DNA of 8,751 bases. It comes from Candidatus Melainabacteria bacterium. GTDB lineage: Bacteria > Actinomycetota > Actinomycetes > Mycobacteriales > Pseudonocardiaceae. Where the stretch lies: assembly GCA_903970565.1 (NCBI GenBank), contig CAJCJE010000246.1, forward strand, positions 1-8,751, read 5' to 3'. A program made the position numbers and the translations under genes. The notes beneath the pieces were generated by a model. The model saw nothing but the letters and a program-made list of their open reading frames with translations. It was not told where the DNA came from and made no database searches. Of this stretch, positions 7,377 through 8,751 are shown piece after piece (the first letter of the stretch is position 1; every line of letters starts with the position of its first letter).

Positions 7377-8751
7377 ATGCATGCTAAAACCGTTGTGCTC
7401 GTAGGGGTTCCGTGGAGTGTCTACGAGCTGGACGATGCCGTCCGTGACGCGGCCACGCTCGGCGCCGCGCTCCTCGTCGTCGACACGCCCGAGTCCCTCG
7501 CCCAGATCGGCGAGCAGATTCCCGTGCGGACCAGGGCCGTCAAGTCGCTCGACCCGTTGCTCATCGCCGACTGCGTGCGCGACACCGAGCCGGTGACCGT
7601 CCTTGCCATCACGGAGTTCTCGATGGAGCTGGCGGCGGCCGTGCGCGAGCAGCTCGACCTCCCCGGCACGCCCTCCGCCGTCGAGGCCCGCGTTCTGGAC
7701 AAGGCACAGACCCGCGAGGTGCTGCGTGAGCACGGGCTCACCAGGGTTGGTTTTCACCGGAGTTCACTGCTCTCTCCCGAGGACCTGCTCGGCAGTCTGA
7801 CACTGCCGGTGGTGGTCAAGCCGCAGGCGTTCAGCGGCAGCCACGGCGTGACATTCGTCGCCGACCATTCCGAGCTGGCGCGCGTTTTCGACAGGTATGA
7901 CCTGGCCGAGACCGATCGTGACGACCGCGACGGCCGGGTACCGCATCTGACCGGGGACCGTCGTACGCACGAGGTCATCGTCGAGGAGTACGTGCCGGGC
8001 CCCGAGATCAGCGTGGAGGGGCTCGTCGTCGACGGCCGGCTCACGCTGTTCGCCCTGACCGACAAGGTCAACACCGGCCTGCCGTACTTCGAAGAAGTCG
8101 GCCACATGATGCCCAGCAAGCACACGAAGGAGCGGACCGAGCAGGTTGCGGATTACCTCCAGGCCGTCGTGTCGGCGCTGGGTTTCGTCACCTCGCCGAT
8201 GCACGCCGAGGTCAAGCTGCTCGACGACCGGGTCGAGCTGGTCGAGATCCACACCCGCTATGCCGGCGACCGCGTCCTCGAACTGCTCGAAGCGGCGTAC
8301 GCGATCCGTCCGTACGAGGCGTACTTCGACGCGATGCTCAACGGCCGCGCGCCGCGCCGGCCGCTGCCGACCGGCGACCACTACGGCGTCGGTTTCTTCA
8401 ACGGCCCGACCGACGCTCCCTTCACCTGGCCCTCGTATGACTTCCCCCACCCCGAGGCCGTCGTCTCGGTCGACCTCGACCGCCGCCGTACCCCGAAGGT
8501 CGTCGAGTACGAAGGCCTGCGCATCCACTACTGGCGAGCCGGCCATGCCCTGTTCGCGGCCAACGACCATGCCTCCGTCCACGAGAACATCAGCTTCCTG
8601 CTCGACAACACGCTCGGACAGAGCGGTTCCGGGGGTATTCAGGGAACGGTAAAGGATGCGAGCGGGGCCATCATGGCTGGGGCAGCCGTTCAAGTTCTCA
8701 ACACCGATACCAATCAGTCCGTGTCCACCACGACCAACGACGTGGGCTTCT
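7377..8751 (+). CDS. ATP-grasp ligase (amino-acid ligase type), no stop in window; native C-terminus probably lost
   Basis: ATP-grasp enzymes join a carboxylate to an amine via an acyl-phosphate. Residues 1-413 fit a complete stand-alone ligase: pre-ATP-grasp N-terminal domain (HAKTVVLVGVPWSVYE, 2-17), ARVLDKAQTREVL (104-116), ATP-binding LPVVVKPQAFSGSHGVTF (143-160, K148 and glycine loop), VIVEEYVPGPEISVEG (200-215, E203/E204), MHAEVKLL (275-282) and metal-site ELVEIHTRYAGD (287-298). The usual E-x-N-x-R motif here has His292 instead of Asn. A charged insertion (about 173-198) precedes the EEY strand. Single-enzyme ATP-grasp ligases are known to assemble belactosin and cystargolide dipeptides, matching the neighbours. 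From about residue 414 the frame runs into unrelated TonB-receptor-like sequence with no stop, so the true end of the gene is probably near 8615 but not seen. Confidence 0.9.
   Translation, partial: MHAKTVVLVGVPWSVYELDDAVRDAATLGAALLVVDTPESLAQIGEQIPVRTRAVKSLDPLLIADCVRDTEPVTVLAITEFSMELAAAVREQLDLPGTPSAVEARVLDKAQTREVLREHGLTRVGFHRSSLLSPEDLLGSLTLPVVVKPQAFSGSHGVTFVADHSELARVFDRYDLAETDRDDRDGRVPHLTGDRRTHEVIVEEYVPGPEISVEGLVVDGRLTLFALTDKVNTGLPYFEEVGHMMPSKHTKERTEQVADYLQAVVSALGFVTSPMHAEVKLLDDRVELVEIHTRYAGDRVLELLEAAYAIRPYEAYFDAMLNGRAPRRPLPTGDHYGVGFFNGPTDAPFTWPSYDFPHPEAVVSVDLDRRRTPKVVEYEGLRIHYWRAGHALFAANDHASVHENISFLLDNTLGQSGSGGIQGTVKDASGAIMAGAAVQVLNTDTNQSVSTTTNDVGF
8616..8751 (+). other. Foreign-looking tail: carboxypeptidase-regulatory/TonB-receptor N-domain, likely chimeric junction
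   Basis: The last ~45 codons read GQSGSGGIQGTVKDASGA (residues 414-431 of the open frame), then ...VLNTDTNQS...TTNDVGF. This is the typical start of the carboxypeptidase regulatory-like beta-sandwich (GTVxDxSGAxxxGAxVxVxNTxT) at the N-terminus of TonB-dependent receptors, especially abundant in Acidobacteria. It has no place in an ATP-grasp ligase. By hand count GC-ending codons fall from about 90% in the preceding 42 codons to about 70%, and GC is about 59%. The join is in frame near NTL-GQSG. Assembly chimera is the leading explanation; a genuine fusion or contamination are alternatives. Confidence 0.65.

Noticed and set aside
7764..8693. 309-aa minus-strand frame opposite the ATP-grasp gene
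   Set aside because: It mirrors the ATP-grasp codons and even crosses the suspected junction; no recognisable domain.

Overview
The window is high-GC DNA with strongly GC-ending codons, Shine-Dalgarno-led starts, ATGA gene overlaps and type-2 LeuA and LeuC proteins. This points to an actinomycete (Streptomyces/Kitasatospora/Micromonospora-like). The exception is the last ~135 bp, which read like a TonB-receptor-type protein of another phylum (Acidobacteria-like) and may be an assembly chimera.

Layout: (1) A leftward unit runs from 3659 to the left edge: SAM-dependent methyltransferase, AMP-forming ligase (4-bp ATGA overlap), a 171-bp gap with a 12-bp tandem repeat and a coding-like remnant, then leuC (3' end beyond the window). 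(2) A 195-bp divergent control region (3660-3854) carries a 31-bp-spaced direct repeat and several palindromes. (3) leuA, a complete 2-isopropylmalate synthase, reads right (3855-5546). (4) A perfect 23-bp-stem hairpin (5633-5682) lies between convergent genes. (5) A second, compact PaaK-like AMP-forming ligase reads left (6932-5754), preceded by a possible 39-aa ORF that overlaps it by ATGA. (6) A second divergent region (about 7230-7376) has abutting back-to-back promoter candidates, a repeated TTATTTGACC element and an operator-like palindrome. (7) An ATP-grasp ligase reads right from 7377 and runs off the window through the suspected chimeric junction near 8616.

How the genes may work together: an isopropylmalate synthase homologue, an isopropylmalate isomerase subunit, a methyltransferase, two adenylate-forming enzymes and a stand-alone ATP-grasp amino-acid ligase are the ingredients known from the belactosin and cystargolide beta-lactone proteasome-inhibitor clusters. 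In that model LeuA and LeuC(D) make 3-isopropylmalate or a homologue, the methyltransferase cryptically masks one carboxylate, an AMP-forming ligase activates the product for beta-lactone closure and/or coupling, and the ATP-grasp enzyme builds the dipeptide. No carrier-protein or condensation domains (NRPS/PKS) are visible. The family assignments are firm. The product class is an inference from gene combination, and the exact product is unknown.
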